From NCBI GenBank assembly GCA_028694715.1, contig JAQVKJ010000051.1, positions 1 to 7,631 on the forward strand: a DNA stretch of 7,631 nucleotides, in the 5' to 3' direction. The position numbers and the translations under genes were made by a program. How positions within the stretch are numbered: position 1 is the first letter of the stretch; each line of letters starts with the position of its first letter. Positions 1 to 6,598 of this stretch are shown here, one piece after another. Under the pieces are notes generated by a model. That model ran no database searches, was not told where the DNA came from, and worked only from the letters and a program-made list of their open reading frames with translations. The stretch comes from Weeksellaceae bacterium. Its GTDB lineage: Bacteria; Bacteroidota; Bacteroidia; Flavobacteriales; Weeksellaceae.

Positions 1-305
1 AATTTGTTGAATATAAGGAATGAATTTCTGAATTTGGTCCTGAATGTGGTTGTGTATTTTCTTTATGATTCCATGCTTCTTATGCAATCATGTTTATTAA
101 TTAGACCATATCAAAGACTATTGCTTGCTTAAAATTCTCTAATTTTACCAGAACGAAAATTTTGAAGGAAAATCTGTTTGTCCAGACAATGGTTTTTGAA
201 TATTGTTTTCCCACAAAATGTTCAAAAGTTTTAATCGTTCGAATGGCATAGATACAAAACCAAGCGAATCATAGAACATTTGAGAAATGATAAAAACTAT
301 TAAAA
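1..305. other. Gene-poor left end, no confident gene
   Basis: No well-supported gene is visible. Bases 1-132 are open in one plus-strand frame, from the window edge to a TAA at 130-132, giving a 43-residue hydrophobic tail. Bases 87-1 are open in the mirror-image minus frame from a TTG codon, giving a Lys/Gln/Ile-rich peptide that runs off the edge. The two readings share codon phase, so at most one is real, and I cannot decide between them. A 57-residue minus-strand ORF (145-318) is listed separately. The stretch from about 240 to 305 is the leader of the Nudix gene. No tRNA, CRISPR array or clear inverted-repeat end was seen. Confidence 0.5.
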
Positions 306-318
306 GTGAGTAAGCCAT
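145..318 (-). CDS. Small hypothetical ORF, possible gene remnant
   Basis: This is a 57-residue frame from an ATG at 318 to a TAA at 145-147. It opens with a hydrophobic stretch (MAYSLLIVFIIS, residues 1-12) that could be a membrane segment or signal-like start. A mixed part follows (FYDSLGFVS, LKLLNILWENN) and the end is polar. The composition is protein-like, but I do not recognise a family. It overlaps the first 13 bp of the divergent Nudix gene, and it has no ribosome binding site or promoter motif that I can point to. It may be a chance ORF, a small membrane protein, or the decayed piece of a larger gene. Codon conservation in related genomes would separate these. Confidence 0.18.
   Translation of the reverse strand: MAYSLLIVFIISQMFYDSLGFVSMPFERLKLLNILWENNIQKPLSGQTDFPSKFSFW
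275..282 (+). promoter_or_regulatory. Possible -7 element before Nudix gene
   Basis: AACATTTG matches the Bacteroidota -7 consensus TAnnTTTG except at the first base. It ends 23 bases before the GTG start at 306, a sensible distance. No TTG or TTTG was found at the usual -33 distance upstream, so support is weak. Confidence 0.25.
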
Positions 319-758
319 TCAATGTCAGAATATACGGTCTTGCTGTTCATCAGAGCAGATTGCTATTGCTCAGGGAACCTTTCATGGGTGAACTGATTGT
401 GAAATTCCCGGGCGGAGGTCTTGAATTTGGTGAAGGAACCCGAGAATGTTTGAAAAGAGAATTCAAAGAGGAACTGAATCTGGATATCCGCATTGGCAGA
501 CACATTTATACCCAGGATTTTTTCATGCCATCGGCTTTGAATCCCAAGGAGCAGATTCTAATGATTTACTATAGGGTTTTTGTGGATGATGTTTCGCAAC
601 TCAAACTGAATGACTCCGAAATCAAGGAGTTGATTTGGGTTGATTTAGAATCTTTTTCAAAAGATTTGCTCAGTTTGCCATCTGACCGCTTGGTGGCGGA
701 GATGTTTTTGGAACGAAACAGAAGCAGACGGAATGATTTTGAAATTGGCGAAGACTGA
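306..758 (+). CDS. Nudix hydrolase
   Basis: This 150-residue protein is a single-domain Nudix hydrolase. The family cleaves nucleoside diphosphates linked to another group (for example ADP-ribose, nucleotide sugars or NTPs) in the cytoplasm, using a divalent metal. The Nudix box runs from G37 through E43 to R51-E52-F53-K54-E55-E56-L57. Both metal-binding glutamates E55 and E56 are present. The consensus glycine that follows is replaced by N58, a tolerated variation. The length is typical. The GTG at 306 is nearly forced as the start: an in-frame TAA lies at 291-293 and the first internal Met is residue 27, too close to the box. It stands alone on the plus strand and converges on the glycan operon 23 bp away. 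GDP-mannose hydrolases occur in such loci but have an altered Nudix box, unlike this one. The substrate cannot be read from sequence. Confidence 0.9.
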   Translation: MSKPFNVRIYGLAVHQSRLLLLREPFMGELIVKFPGGGLEFGEGTRECLKREFKEELNLDIRIGRHIYTQDFFMPSALNPKEQILMIYYRVFVDDVSQLKLNDSEIKELIWVDLESFSKDLLSLPSDRLVAEMFLERNRSRRNDFEIGED

Positions 759-773
759 CAAAAGGAATGCTTT

Positions 774-800
774 GGTTCAATCTAAGAACCTATGATTTTT
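774..800 (+). terminator. Weak hairpin plus T-run after Nudix gene
   Basis: GGTTC (774-778) and GAACC (786-790) form a perfect 5-bp stem with a 7-base loop. TATGATTTTT follows at 791-800. It sits 16 bases past the Nudix stop codon and overlaps the last codons of the convergent glycosyltransferase. Stem and U-run are both short, so it could be a weak intrinsic terminator for the Nudix transcript or chance. Confidence 0.25.
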
Positions 801-1702
801 AGTTTGAAACCAACAAAAACAATTGGAAATAGAAGCATACTCAGGAATTTAAAATGTTTCAATTCTCTTTGAATTTCGACAAACCTTTTTTGATTTGCCA
901 GTGCATACAGTTGATATCCAATGAGATTCCTCACCAAAGCTTTTGGGAAATTGTACAGCGTTTTTCCGTAACTGTTTAGAAATGAAAGATGACCGAGCAT
1001 CAAACCATATCTGTTTTTCCCGAACCATCGGGTGTTTGAAACCGAATTCTGATCCTGCTCGTCTTTGTGATATATTCTGATGATTTGATTGATGAAACGG
1101 GTTTTTAAACCTTTTGCATCATAAGTATTGAAAAAGACAGATTGCGGGATATAAATTCCTTTGGGAATATGTGAATAATCAAAATTTGAAAGTTCTCTTT
1201 GGTATGATTTTGTAATAAAAATCCCGTTTTTGTCTCCTTTGATTTTGTATTTGTATCGCATCTCAAAGATACTTCCGTCAAAGCCATTTCCCGGATAAAC
1301 ATCACCCACTACGGTGCCGTTTTCGTAGCCCGACAAACCCATTACACTTATATATGCATCTGGGTTTTCTATTTTCTCTGCCTCACTCAAAAGGATTTTC
1401 AGTGCATTTTCAGGATAGGAATCATCAGAATCCAAAATGGTGAAAAATGGAGTCTCAACTTTTTTAATACCTTCAAAAACCGTGTGAAATTTATGTTGAT
1501 TCGGGTTTTGAAAATAATCGATTTGAAAATCGGCCTGTTTTTTAAATTCTTTAACCAAATCAGCAGTATCGTCAGTAGATCCGTCATCCATTATGATCCA
1601 TTTAAAATCTTTAAATCTTTGAGAATTTAAAGAGTCGAATGCACGGCTGAGTGTATGCGCCCGGTTATAAGTAGGTGTGATGACTGTGATTTTAATTTCC
1701 AT
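782..1702 (-). CDS. Family 2 glycosyltransferase
   Basis: This GT-A fold transferase moves a sugar from a nucleotide sugar to a growing oligosaccharide on the cytoplasmic side of the membrane. From the ATG at 1702 it has 306 residues. It opens with a beta strand and PTYNRA (10-15). The nucleotide-binding DDGSTDDT lies at 39-46 and the metal-binding DSDD at 91-94. GDK at 146-148, a YIPQ segment near 173-176 and a TRFIN segment near 191-195 are features I associate with one GT2 subgroup in glycan loci. The C-terminal 30 residues are rich in Phe/Leu and could lie against the membrane. The frame extends to a TTG at 1714, but the ATG is preferred. It overlaps the end of the preceding GT4 gene by 11 bp, so the two are probably translationally coupled. 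It is the last gene of the operon. Donor and acceptor are unknown. Confidence 0.9.
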   Translation of the reverse strand: MEIKITVITPTYNRAHTLSRAFDSLNSQRFKDFKWIIMDDGSTDDTADLVKEFKKQADFQIDYFQNPNQHKFHTVFEGIKKVETPFFTILDSDDSYPENALKILLSEAEKIENPDAYISVMGLSGYENGTVVGDVYPGNGFDGSIFEMRYKYKIKGDKNGIFITKSYQRELSNFDYSHIPKGIYIPQSVFFNTYDAKGLKTRFINQIIRIYHKDEQDQNSVSNTRWFGKNRYGLMLGHLSFLNSYGKTLYNFPKALVRNLIGYQLYALANQKRFVEIQRELKHFKFLSMLLFPIVFVGFKLKIIGS

Positions 1703-2861
1703 TGTTGCACACAAAAGTTAAAAGGTTTTCAATTTGCTTATAAATTTCATCAATTTCAAACTTGTCTTTGGCTTTCTCTGCCCCGTATTTCAATGTTTTG
1801 ACCAATTCAGGATTTTTCAGCAGCATTTCCATTTTATTACCGATGTCTTCTTCCTCATATTTCATCAGCATGCCGTCGGTTCCATCACTGATAATCTCGC
1901 TAATACCGCCCGTATCTGTTGCCAGAACAGGTATTCCTAATACAAGTGCTTCTTTGACAGAGAGTGGATAAGCTTCACTTTGGGTGGGTAGAATGAAAAA
2001 ATCTGCATTTTTCATGTACGGAAAAGGATTGTTTTTGTTGCCCAAAAGTACAAAACTGTTTTCCAATTCATGGGCTACAGCCAGTTGACTGAGCTCATCA
2101 AATTTATCTCCGTCACCAATGATGAGAATTCTGTGTTTCAACCCTTTGTTCCACAAATCTTTGTGGATATTAAACAAAAGCGGATAACCTTTTCCGTTTT
2201 TGACTCGTCCTACAGACACAAAAGTAAACAGCTCATCATTGAATTTTTTAATATCTCCGGTGTTTTCTTTGCTTTTTTGGATGATTGCCTTGGGGTGAAT
2301 GACATTGTGAATCACTGAGGAATTGTTAAATTCAGCTCCGTACATTGTTTTGACCTGTTCTCGGACATTTTCTGAACAAAAAACGATGTGGTCAAATTTC
2401 TGCAATTGATTGATCACTGATTGGCTTCGGTTCAGTTCCGGTTCATGGCTGAATTCCCAATGCACCCAAGCAATTTTTTTGCTTTTTTTCTGTGGACTGT
2501 TCAACACCATTTCCAGTTCCGGTTTGCCAAAAGCAATTTCTATATCGTATTTCTGATGGTAGTATAATTGGCTCAGAAATGAAAACCGATGGAGCAACAT
2601 CAACTTCAATCTTCTGAATACCAATTGGATTTTTTGTATCGGAACAAAGGAGCTGAAATCTTCTTTGCCACGGGCCAGTTTAATGATTTTGATGTCGTCG
2701 GGAATTTCACTGCGCAATTCTCCTTGAAAGTAATTGACCATCAAGGTGATATCGAAATTATTTTTTGGGACATGGGTCAGAACATCAATCAAAACTTTTT
2801 GAATACCGCCCATTTCAAGCGCACGGATACGAAAGAGTATTTTGATTTTCTGAGGTTTCAT
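1692..2861 (-). CDS. GT4 family glycosyltransferase (GT-B fold)
   Basis: This 389-residue protein has the two-domain GT-B layout of GT4 retaining glycosyltransferases. The N-terminal acceptor domain carries MGGIQKVLIDVL (17-28), with the glycine-rich loop common in the family. The C-terminal donor domain starts with VSVGRVKNGKG (215-225) and continues through IIGDGDKF (247-254). The E-x7-E nucleotide-sugar motif has its glutamates at 296 and 304 (SEAYPLSVKEA), followed by GIPVLATDTGG (309-319). All key residues look intact and the length is normal. It starts at an ATG 3 bp after the stop of the upstream glycosyltransferase. Its last 11 bp overlap the start of the next gene. It probably adds one sugar during assembly of the repeat unit. 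Sugar specificity cannot be deduced. Confidence 0.93.
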   Translation of the reverse strand: MKPQKIKILFRIRALEMGGIQKVLIDVLTHVPKNNFDITLMVNYFQGELRSEIPDDIKIIKLARGKEDFSSFVPIQKIQLVFRRLKLMLLHRFSFLSQLYYHQKYDIEIAFGKPELEMVLNSPQKKSKKIAWVHWEFSHEPELNRSQSVINQLQKFDHIVFCSENVREQVKTMYGAEFNNSSVIHNVIHPKAIIQKSKENTGDIKKFNDELFTFVSVGRVKNGKGYPLLFNIHKDLWNKGLKHRILIIGDGDKFDELSQLAVAHELENSFVLLGNKNNPFPYMKNADFFILPTQSEAYPLSVKEALVLGIPVLATDTGGISEIISDGTDGMLMKYEEEDIGNKMEMLLKNPELVKTLKYGAEKAKDKFEIDEIYKQIENLLTFVCNNGN

Positions 2862-2864
2862 TGT

Positions 2865-3872
2865 TCAATCTGTTTCTACACCGGTTTTGCGGTATTGATT
2901 TTTAAATTTTTCTACCCATTGATGAAATTCGTTTTTATTGATTTTATCATCCAAAAATGATTCAAAGTATTCGAGCGAAAAGTCATTTGGAAAATTTTGG
3001 CAAGTGTCAAATTCATTTTTGTACCATGCTTCGTTGATCAAAAAATTGAAATAATTCACATCAAATTCAACACCGTATTTGTGATAAGAATTGGTGGCAG
3101 AAGATTGGAAAGTGGTTTTTAAATGATTGACGCTGGTTCGTCCAATCATATTTTTATTTGTTTTGTTTTTTCTGTACCAAAGGGCTGCATTTCTGAGTTG
3201 CATGTTTTCGTCCACCTTGTTTTTTGCATCTTTCCATACCCAAAGCCAGTATTCTTTTCGCCAAAGTCCCATCAGTATGGAATTTAATTTCCAGTATTCT
3301 CTTTTTGTCAGATTGTCCACCCAACCGAGCCGATACATTATTGAAAAGAATTTGAATTTGTTATACATGAACCAATCCATCAGCATGGGAGGCGCTGTCC
3401 AGAGTTTTTTGGGTGTTTCTGAATAAATATTTTCAGAAATTTGGTTTTGGTGATGTTCAGGTTTTCTCAATTGACCCACTTTCAGTAAATCCACATTTCG
3501 GGTTTTCATCTCTGTAATCATCAATTCAATGTCCATACTTTCTACAAACCAAACATCGTCTTCAATCATCAACACATAATCGGATGCTTCTTTCACTGCA
3601 TTATACCATAGTTGGGTTGGAATTAAAAAACCGTCAATTTCTTTTCCGCTTTCGAGATTCTCCTTGATTGACTGAACTTTAAAATCATGCTGTTCTGATA
3701 AACGGATGATGACTTCTGTATGTTTTGTCCTGATTTTATCCAGATATTTTAGAGGCGTTCCGTCATCCAGAACAATAATTTTGTAATCACCTTTCACAAA
3801 TCGTTTTATGCTCTGTAAACATCTGTCCAGATAGAAAGGGCGGTTGAAAGATTTGATTAGGATATGGGTCAT
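2865..3872 (-). CDS. GT-A-like glycosyltransferase with EDD motif
   Basis: This 335-residue protein resembles family 2 glycosyltransferases in its first third. It starts with a beta strand and SFNRP (8-12), then has VLDDGTP (34-40) and the metal-site-like MIEDDVWF (102-109). The EDD in place of DxD recalls GNT-I-like and related GT-A enzymes. The rest does not follow a GT2 pattern I recognise. It has a Trp/Tyr-rich stretch (about 193-215, with WRKEYWLWVWK near 204-214), no predicted membrane helix, and an acidic, lysine-rich C-terminus. The ATG at 3872 is well placed and the gap to the next gene is 3 bp. A 33-bp gap precedes it, the longest inside the operon. A glycosyltransferase role is likely from motif and context. 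Linkage, donor and exact family are unknown. Confidence 0.8.
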   Translation of the reverse strand: MTHILIKSFNRPFYLDRCLQSIKRFVKGDYKIIVLDDGTPLKYLDKIRTKHTEVIIRLSEQHDFKVQSIKENLESGKEIDGFLIPTQLWYNAVKEASDYVLMIEDDVWFVESMDIELMITEMKTRNVDLLKVGQLRKPEHHQNQISENIYSETPKKLWTAPPMLMDWFMYNKFKFFSIMYRLGWVDNLTKREYWKLNSILMGLWRKEYWLWVWKDAKNKVDENMQLRNAALWYRKNKTNKNMIGRTSVNHLKTTFQSSATNSYHKYGVEFDVNYFNFLINEAWYKNEFDTCQNFPNDFSLEYFESFLDDKINKNEFHQWVEKFKNQYRKTGVETD

Positions 3873-3889
3873 TTAATAATTCTTGAATT

Positions 3890-3897
3890 CAAAAATA
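3890..3897 (-). promoter_or_regulatory. Possible internal -7 element in operon
   Basis: Read on the minus strand this is TATTTTTG, a full match to the TAnnTTTG consensus. It ends 17 bases before the ATG at 3872, inside the only sizeable gap between operon genes. No -33 TTG was found at the expected spacing. Several chance matches are expected in AT-rich DNA of this size, so this is only suggestive of a secondary promoter. Confidence 0.25.
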
Positions 3898-3905
3898 CAG
3901 TTATT

Positions 3906-4970
3906 TTATTGATTTGCGCTTTCACCGGATTTTTCAAAATTAAACCTGCCCAAATGATTGTGCATATCCAAATCGCTGTCGGCAAAACTGATTATAAAAT
4001 GATTGTGTTCTTCGTCGGTTTCTGGATGTGTAAAAGGAAAAGTAGTAAGCACAATTTCATGTTTGTATTTTGTGAAACCGGTTTTTCTCAATGTCTCATT
4101 GCTGATTTTTTGTGAAGATGATACCAAAACTCCGAAAAGTTTCATTCTTTTTCTGAGCATTTCAATGCTGCTCAGCAGTTTTCTGAACTCATCCGGCTTT
4201 GTATTATCGAACCGGTAATCCACCACTTTTAGCCAGTTTACACCCTTGTAGAAATAGGGTTTGCAGACAAAATAGACTGCATTTTTGTCTGATTTTTCGT
4301 TGGATTGATACACGAAATAAACATCGGAACTATAAAAAAAACGCCATTCAAAATATGCTTTGTTTCGGATGCTTTCAAGCACATTTTTGTTCCAGTTTAA
4401 TTTTGGAAGATAGAGTTCATCTGCAGTTTTGATTCTTTCAAAATCATTTACAGTTTCAGGAAACTGATAATCAGATGTTTTTTTTGAATTAATTTTTAAT
4501 CCTCTCTGAAACAGGAATTTAATTTTCAAAAAAGTTGAGCCCCATTTTCTGTACGAGTCCAGATAACCGATTTTTCGTGCACCCATTTTTTGATGAATCA
4601 CCGCCGACTTGGGTGAAAATCCCACCGCAATGTAATGGTCCTTTTTCAGATAATAATTGGCCAATTCCTTGCCAATACCTATTCCGCGATAATCCTCGAG
4701 TACACAATAATCCTGTCCCCAAAAAGCCGGAATTTCATTTTCGTTCAGACTGAGCGGAGCTGGCATGCTCAACATTTGCGCTATGTATTTTCCGTCCTTT
4801 TCAACGCCATACAAATAATCTTTTTCTGTAGCAGCAAAAGGATTTTCCACAAACCGATAGCGGTCATAAGCAATGTGCGGACGGCGAAATGGAAAACATA
4901 TATCGTTGAATTCGTTGATGGTCGACAGTCCGTATTTTTGTTGCTCAGAAAATCGAAAATAGTGAGGCAT
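3906..4970 (-). CDS. Two-part GNAT-like N-acyltransferase
   Basis: This 354-residue protein has a clear GNAT domain in its first half. A beta strand and AFWGQDYCVLEDY lead into the acetyl-CoA pyrophosphate loop RGIGIG (95-100), matching R/Q-x-x-G-x-G. It is followed by GFSPKSAVIHQKMGA (117-131), typical of the second CoA-contacting segment. The second half (about 165-354) has YFEWRFFY (206-213) and later strands like those of tandem GNAT or FemX-type proteins, so it may be a second, degenerate GNAT unit. Such enzymes in glycan loci often acylate an amino sugar, which is the inferred role here. It starts at an ATG 9 bp after the upstream glycosyltransferase and is followed by a 33-bp gap. The alternative is a FemAB-like aminoacyl transfer. 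The acyl donor is unproven. Confidence 0.85.
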   Translation of the reverse strand: MPHYFRFSEQQKYGLSTINEFNDICFPFRRPHIAYDRYRFVENPFAATEKDYLYGVEKDGKYIAQMLSMPAPLSLNENEIPAFWGQDYCVLEDYRGIGIGKELANYYLKKDHYIAVGFSPKSAVIHQKMGARKIGYLDSYRKWGSTFLKIKFLFQRGLKINSKKTSDYQFPETVNDFERIKTADELYLPKLNWNKNVLESIRNKAYFEWRFFYSSDVYFVYQSNEKSDKNAVYFVCKPYFYKGVNWLKVVDYRFDNTKPDEFRKLLSSIEMLRKRMKLFGVLVSSSQKISNETLRKTGFTKYKHEIVLTTFPFTHPETDEEHNHFIISFADSDLDMHNHLGRFNFEKSGESANQ

Positions 4971-4979
4971 GAGACAATA

Positions 4980-5789
4980 TTAAAATAGTTTTCTTTTTAA
5001 TTTATTCGCCCAGCTGTTTTCTCTTTCAAAAATGAATTTTGCCATGTCGGCTGTTTCATTGATGGGGTGGTTTCCTATTTGGGAGATATTTCTCCTGACA
5101 CAAGTGTCAAACAATACTTTGTTCCAGTTGTTTCTGGTACTGGTTTTTTTTTCTTTGGCTTGCGAAACTCCACCTTTGTGCTGGCGGTAGCGATAGAGTG
5201 GCTTCTCAATGAAAACAAAATCGCCTGTTTCATACATTTTCAAATAAAGGTCAAAATCCACTGACGAAGTCAGTTCAGAATTGATGCCTACGGTTTTTGA
5301 ATATGCTTCTTTTTTAAATGAAAAGAAGTGAGAGACTTCGTTATTGATATTAAAAAAAAAGGGATTCCGGTTTTTGATTTTTCGTGTTCTTGGATAGAGA
5401 TGGAGTGGTTTCAATTGTTCATCACAAAGCATGATTTGAGAGTAAGTGGCCACCGCATCATTTTTCTGAATGGCATGGATACTCTCTTCAAGTGCTGTTT
5501 CATAAACCGCGTCATCGGGATCCACAAATCCGCAAATTTGCCCCGAAGCATTGCTGACACATTCTCTCTTGGTGTAGCCGACTCCTTTGTTGGTTTTGTT
5601 CTGAAAGAGTTTAATTCTGTCGTCGGTTTCTGCCAACTGCTTTAGTTTCTGAAAGGAACCATCTGTTGAACAATCATCCACAATCACAATTTCAAAATCC
5701 TTGAAAGTCTGTCGAAGAAGATTTGGATAACAATCCTGATGAAACAGATTCCAATGGTTGTAATGCGCTATGAGAACAGAAAATAACAT
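4980..5789 (-). CDS. Family 2 glycosyltransferase
   Basis: This 269-residue protein has a compact GT-A domain of the common GT2 type. Residues 1-11 form the first strand (SVLIAHYN). VDDCSTDGS lies at 37-45, the metal-binding DPDD at 90-93, and a catalytic-base region VDFDLYLKM at 167-175. Near 195-209 the YRYRQHKGGVS segment matches the usual end of the GT2 fold. There is no membrane helix, so it is probably peripheral. It starts at an ATG 4 bp after the methyltransferase stop. Two 9-base homopolymer tracts lie in the coding sequence: T9 on the coding strand (5352-5360, encoding FFF at 144-146) and A9 (5144-5152, within the AKEKK segment near 211-215). Sugar specificity is unknown. Confidence 0.93.
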   Translation of the reverse strand: MLFSVLIAHYNHWNLFHQDCYPNLLRQTFKDFEIVIVDDCSTDGSFQKLKQLAETDDRIKLFQNKTNKGVGYTKRECVSNASGQICGFVDPDDAVYETALEESIHAIQKNDAVATYSQIMLCDEQLKPLHLYPRTRKIKNRNPFFFNINNEVSHFFSFKKEAYSKTVGINSELTSSVDFDLYLKMYETGDFVFIEKPLYRYRQHKGGVSQAKEKKTSTRNNWNKVLFDTCVRRNISQIGNHPINETADMAKFIFERENSWANKLKRKLF

Positions 5790-5793
5790 GATT

Positions 5794-6450
5794 TCAGGCA
5801 GGTTGATTTTTGTACTTTTCGTAATCCTTTTTCAGTTCGTTTTCATCGATTTCATCTTTGACTCTAAATACGAACAAACTATTGACAGACTCAATTTTGT
5901 CAAGGTATTTTTCCACTATTTTGTATTCATCTCTCAACGAGTAATCGTGTACAAGGATTTTTAAATCCTTGTTGTTTTGACAGTTCAGTACAGATTGTAG
6001 CGTACAAGCCACTCTGAATCTCCCGTCAACAAGAATCAAATCATAAACCGAAGGGTCGGTCAGTTCAAAAATTTCTGATGAAAATTTATAAAAGTTTTTT
6101 GAATCACTTTCATCCACTGGGAATCCCCATGATTTGGTTTTGCCGATATCGGTGAAAAACACATTCAATCGTTTGCCCAATTGATTGCTGATTAATTTAT
6201 AACCATTCATGAAATCAATCCATTCCCAGTTGGTATCCACAGAGGTTATCTCTGTCTCAGAATGAAGCAAAGCGAAAATCGTGCTGCCTCCCAACCCGAA
6301 TTCCAAATAGTTTTTGGAATTACTGAGGTGTTTTTTCAAAAGCTCTTTCTCATCATTATGCATAATAAACGGATAGACTTTGGGCGTTTTTCTTTTTTGG
6401 TCTATCCATATCTCGAGCCTTCTCAAGTTTTTCTTAATAATACCAGTCAT
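5794..6450 (-). CDS. Class I SAM-dependent methyltransferase
   Basis: From the ATG at 6450 this is a 218-residue Rossmann-fold methyltransferase. The SAM-binding motif I is YLEFGLGGSTIF (48-59). SVDTNW (70-75) ends the second strand, with the acidic residue expected to bind the ribose. YDLILVDGRFR (136-146) and ILVHDYSLRDEY (165-176) form later strands. The VDGRFRVA segment is characteristic of a subfamily common in polysaccharide loci, inferred to O-methylate sugars. The frame is open to a TTG at 6468, but that codon falls inside a TAATTTTG promoter element, so the ATG is chosen. It is the first gene of the operon, 4 bp before the next. The methyl acceptor is unknown; a glycan hydroxyl is most likely from context. 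Confidence 0.87.
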   Translation of the reverse strand: MTGIIKKNLRRLEIWIDQKRKTPKVYPFIMHNDEKELLKKHLSNSKNYLEFGLGGSTIFALLHSETEITSVDTNWEWIDFMNGYKLISNQLGKRLNVFFTDIGKTKSWGFPVDESDSKNFYKFSSEIFELTDPSVYDLILVDGRFRVACTLQSVLNCQNNKDLKILVHDYSLRDEYKIVEKYLDKIESVNSLFVFRVKDEIDENELKKDYEKYKNQPA

Positions 6451-6465
6451 CGGTTGAAATTTAGC

Positions 6466-6473
6466 CAAAATTA
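6466..6473 (-). promoter_or_regulatory. Promoter -7 element of the glycan operon
   Basis: On the minus strand this reads TAATTTTG, a full match to the Bacteroidota TAnnTTTG -7 motif. A TTTG (minus strand, 6501-6498) lies 24 bases upstream as a candidate -33 element, slightly beyond the 17-23 base spacing I recall for Flavobacterium. Transcription would start near 6459-6462, leaving a short leader before the ATG at 6450. The placement directly in front of the first operon gene supports it. Confidence 0.55.
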
Positions 6474-6598
6474 CAATTAATTCAGAAATGCTTGAACCAA
6501 ACTTGTCATCAGAATTTATTAATGGAGATTTTTTTTGGGTTGTTTAAATTTATATTTCAAGATTATTTTCGGTAAAATTTAAATAAATTCTATAGATT

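Noticed and set aside
1..132. Plus-strand open frame from the left edge to a TAA at 130-132, as the end of a gene entering the window.
   Set aside because: It is only 43 codons of low-complexity hydrophobic sequence and mirrors a minus-strand frame of equal plausibility, so the direction cannot be settled.
145..318. Resemblance of the small ORF (FYDSLGFVS followed by LKLLNILW) to a segment of BEL/Pao-type retrotransposon polyproteins.
   Set aside because: The similarity is from memory, covers only about 30 residues, and has no flanking reverse transcriptase or protease sequence. The rest of the window is clearly bacterial, so chance is the better explanation.
759..781. CAAAAGGAATGCTTTGG as a terminator hairpin between the convergent Nudix and glycosyltransferase genes.
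   Set aside because: The stem needs a bulge, has few G-C pairs and lacks a T-run on either strand.
3883..3892. Perfect 10-bp palindrome TTGAATTCAA in the gap between the acyltransferase and the EDD glycosyltransferase.
   Set aside because: It is short and AT-rich, does not extend on either side, and has no second copy that I noticed. It may be chance and is too weak for an operator or terminator call.
4535..4988. Long plus-strand frames opposite the acyltransferase gene.
   Set aside because: They are antisense shadows of a minus-strand gene with clear GNAT motifs, show no recognisable domain, and do not fit operon spacing.
6474..6598. Search of the gap between the ABC remnant and the operon for a riboswitch, small RNA or terminator.
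   Set aside because: Only AT-rich sequence with a T8 run and the candidate -33 element was found; no stable G-C stem is visible.
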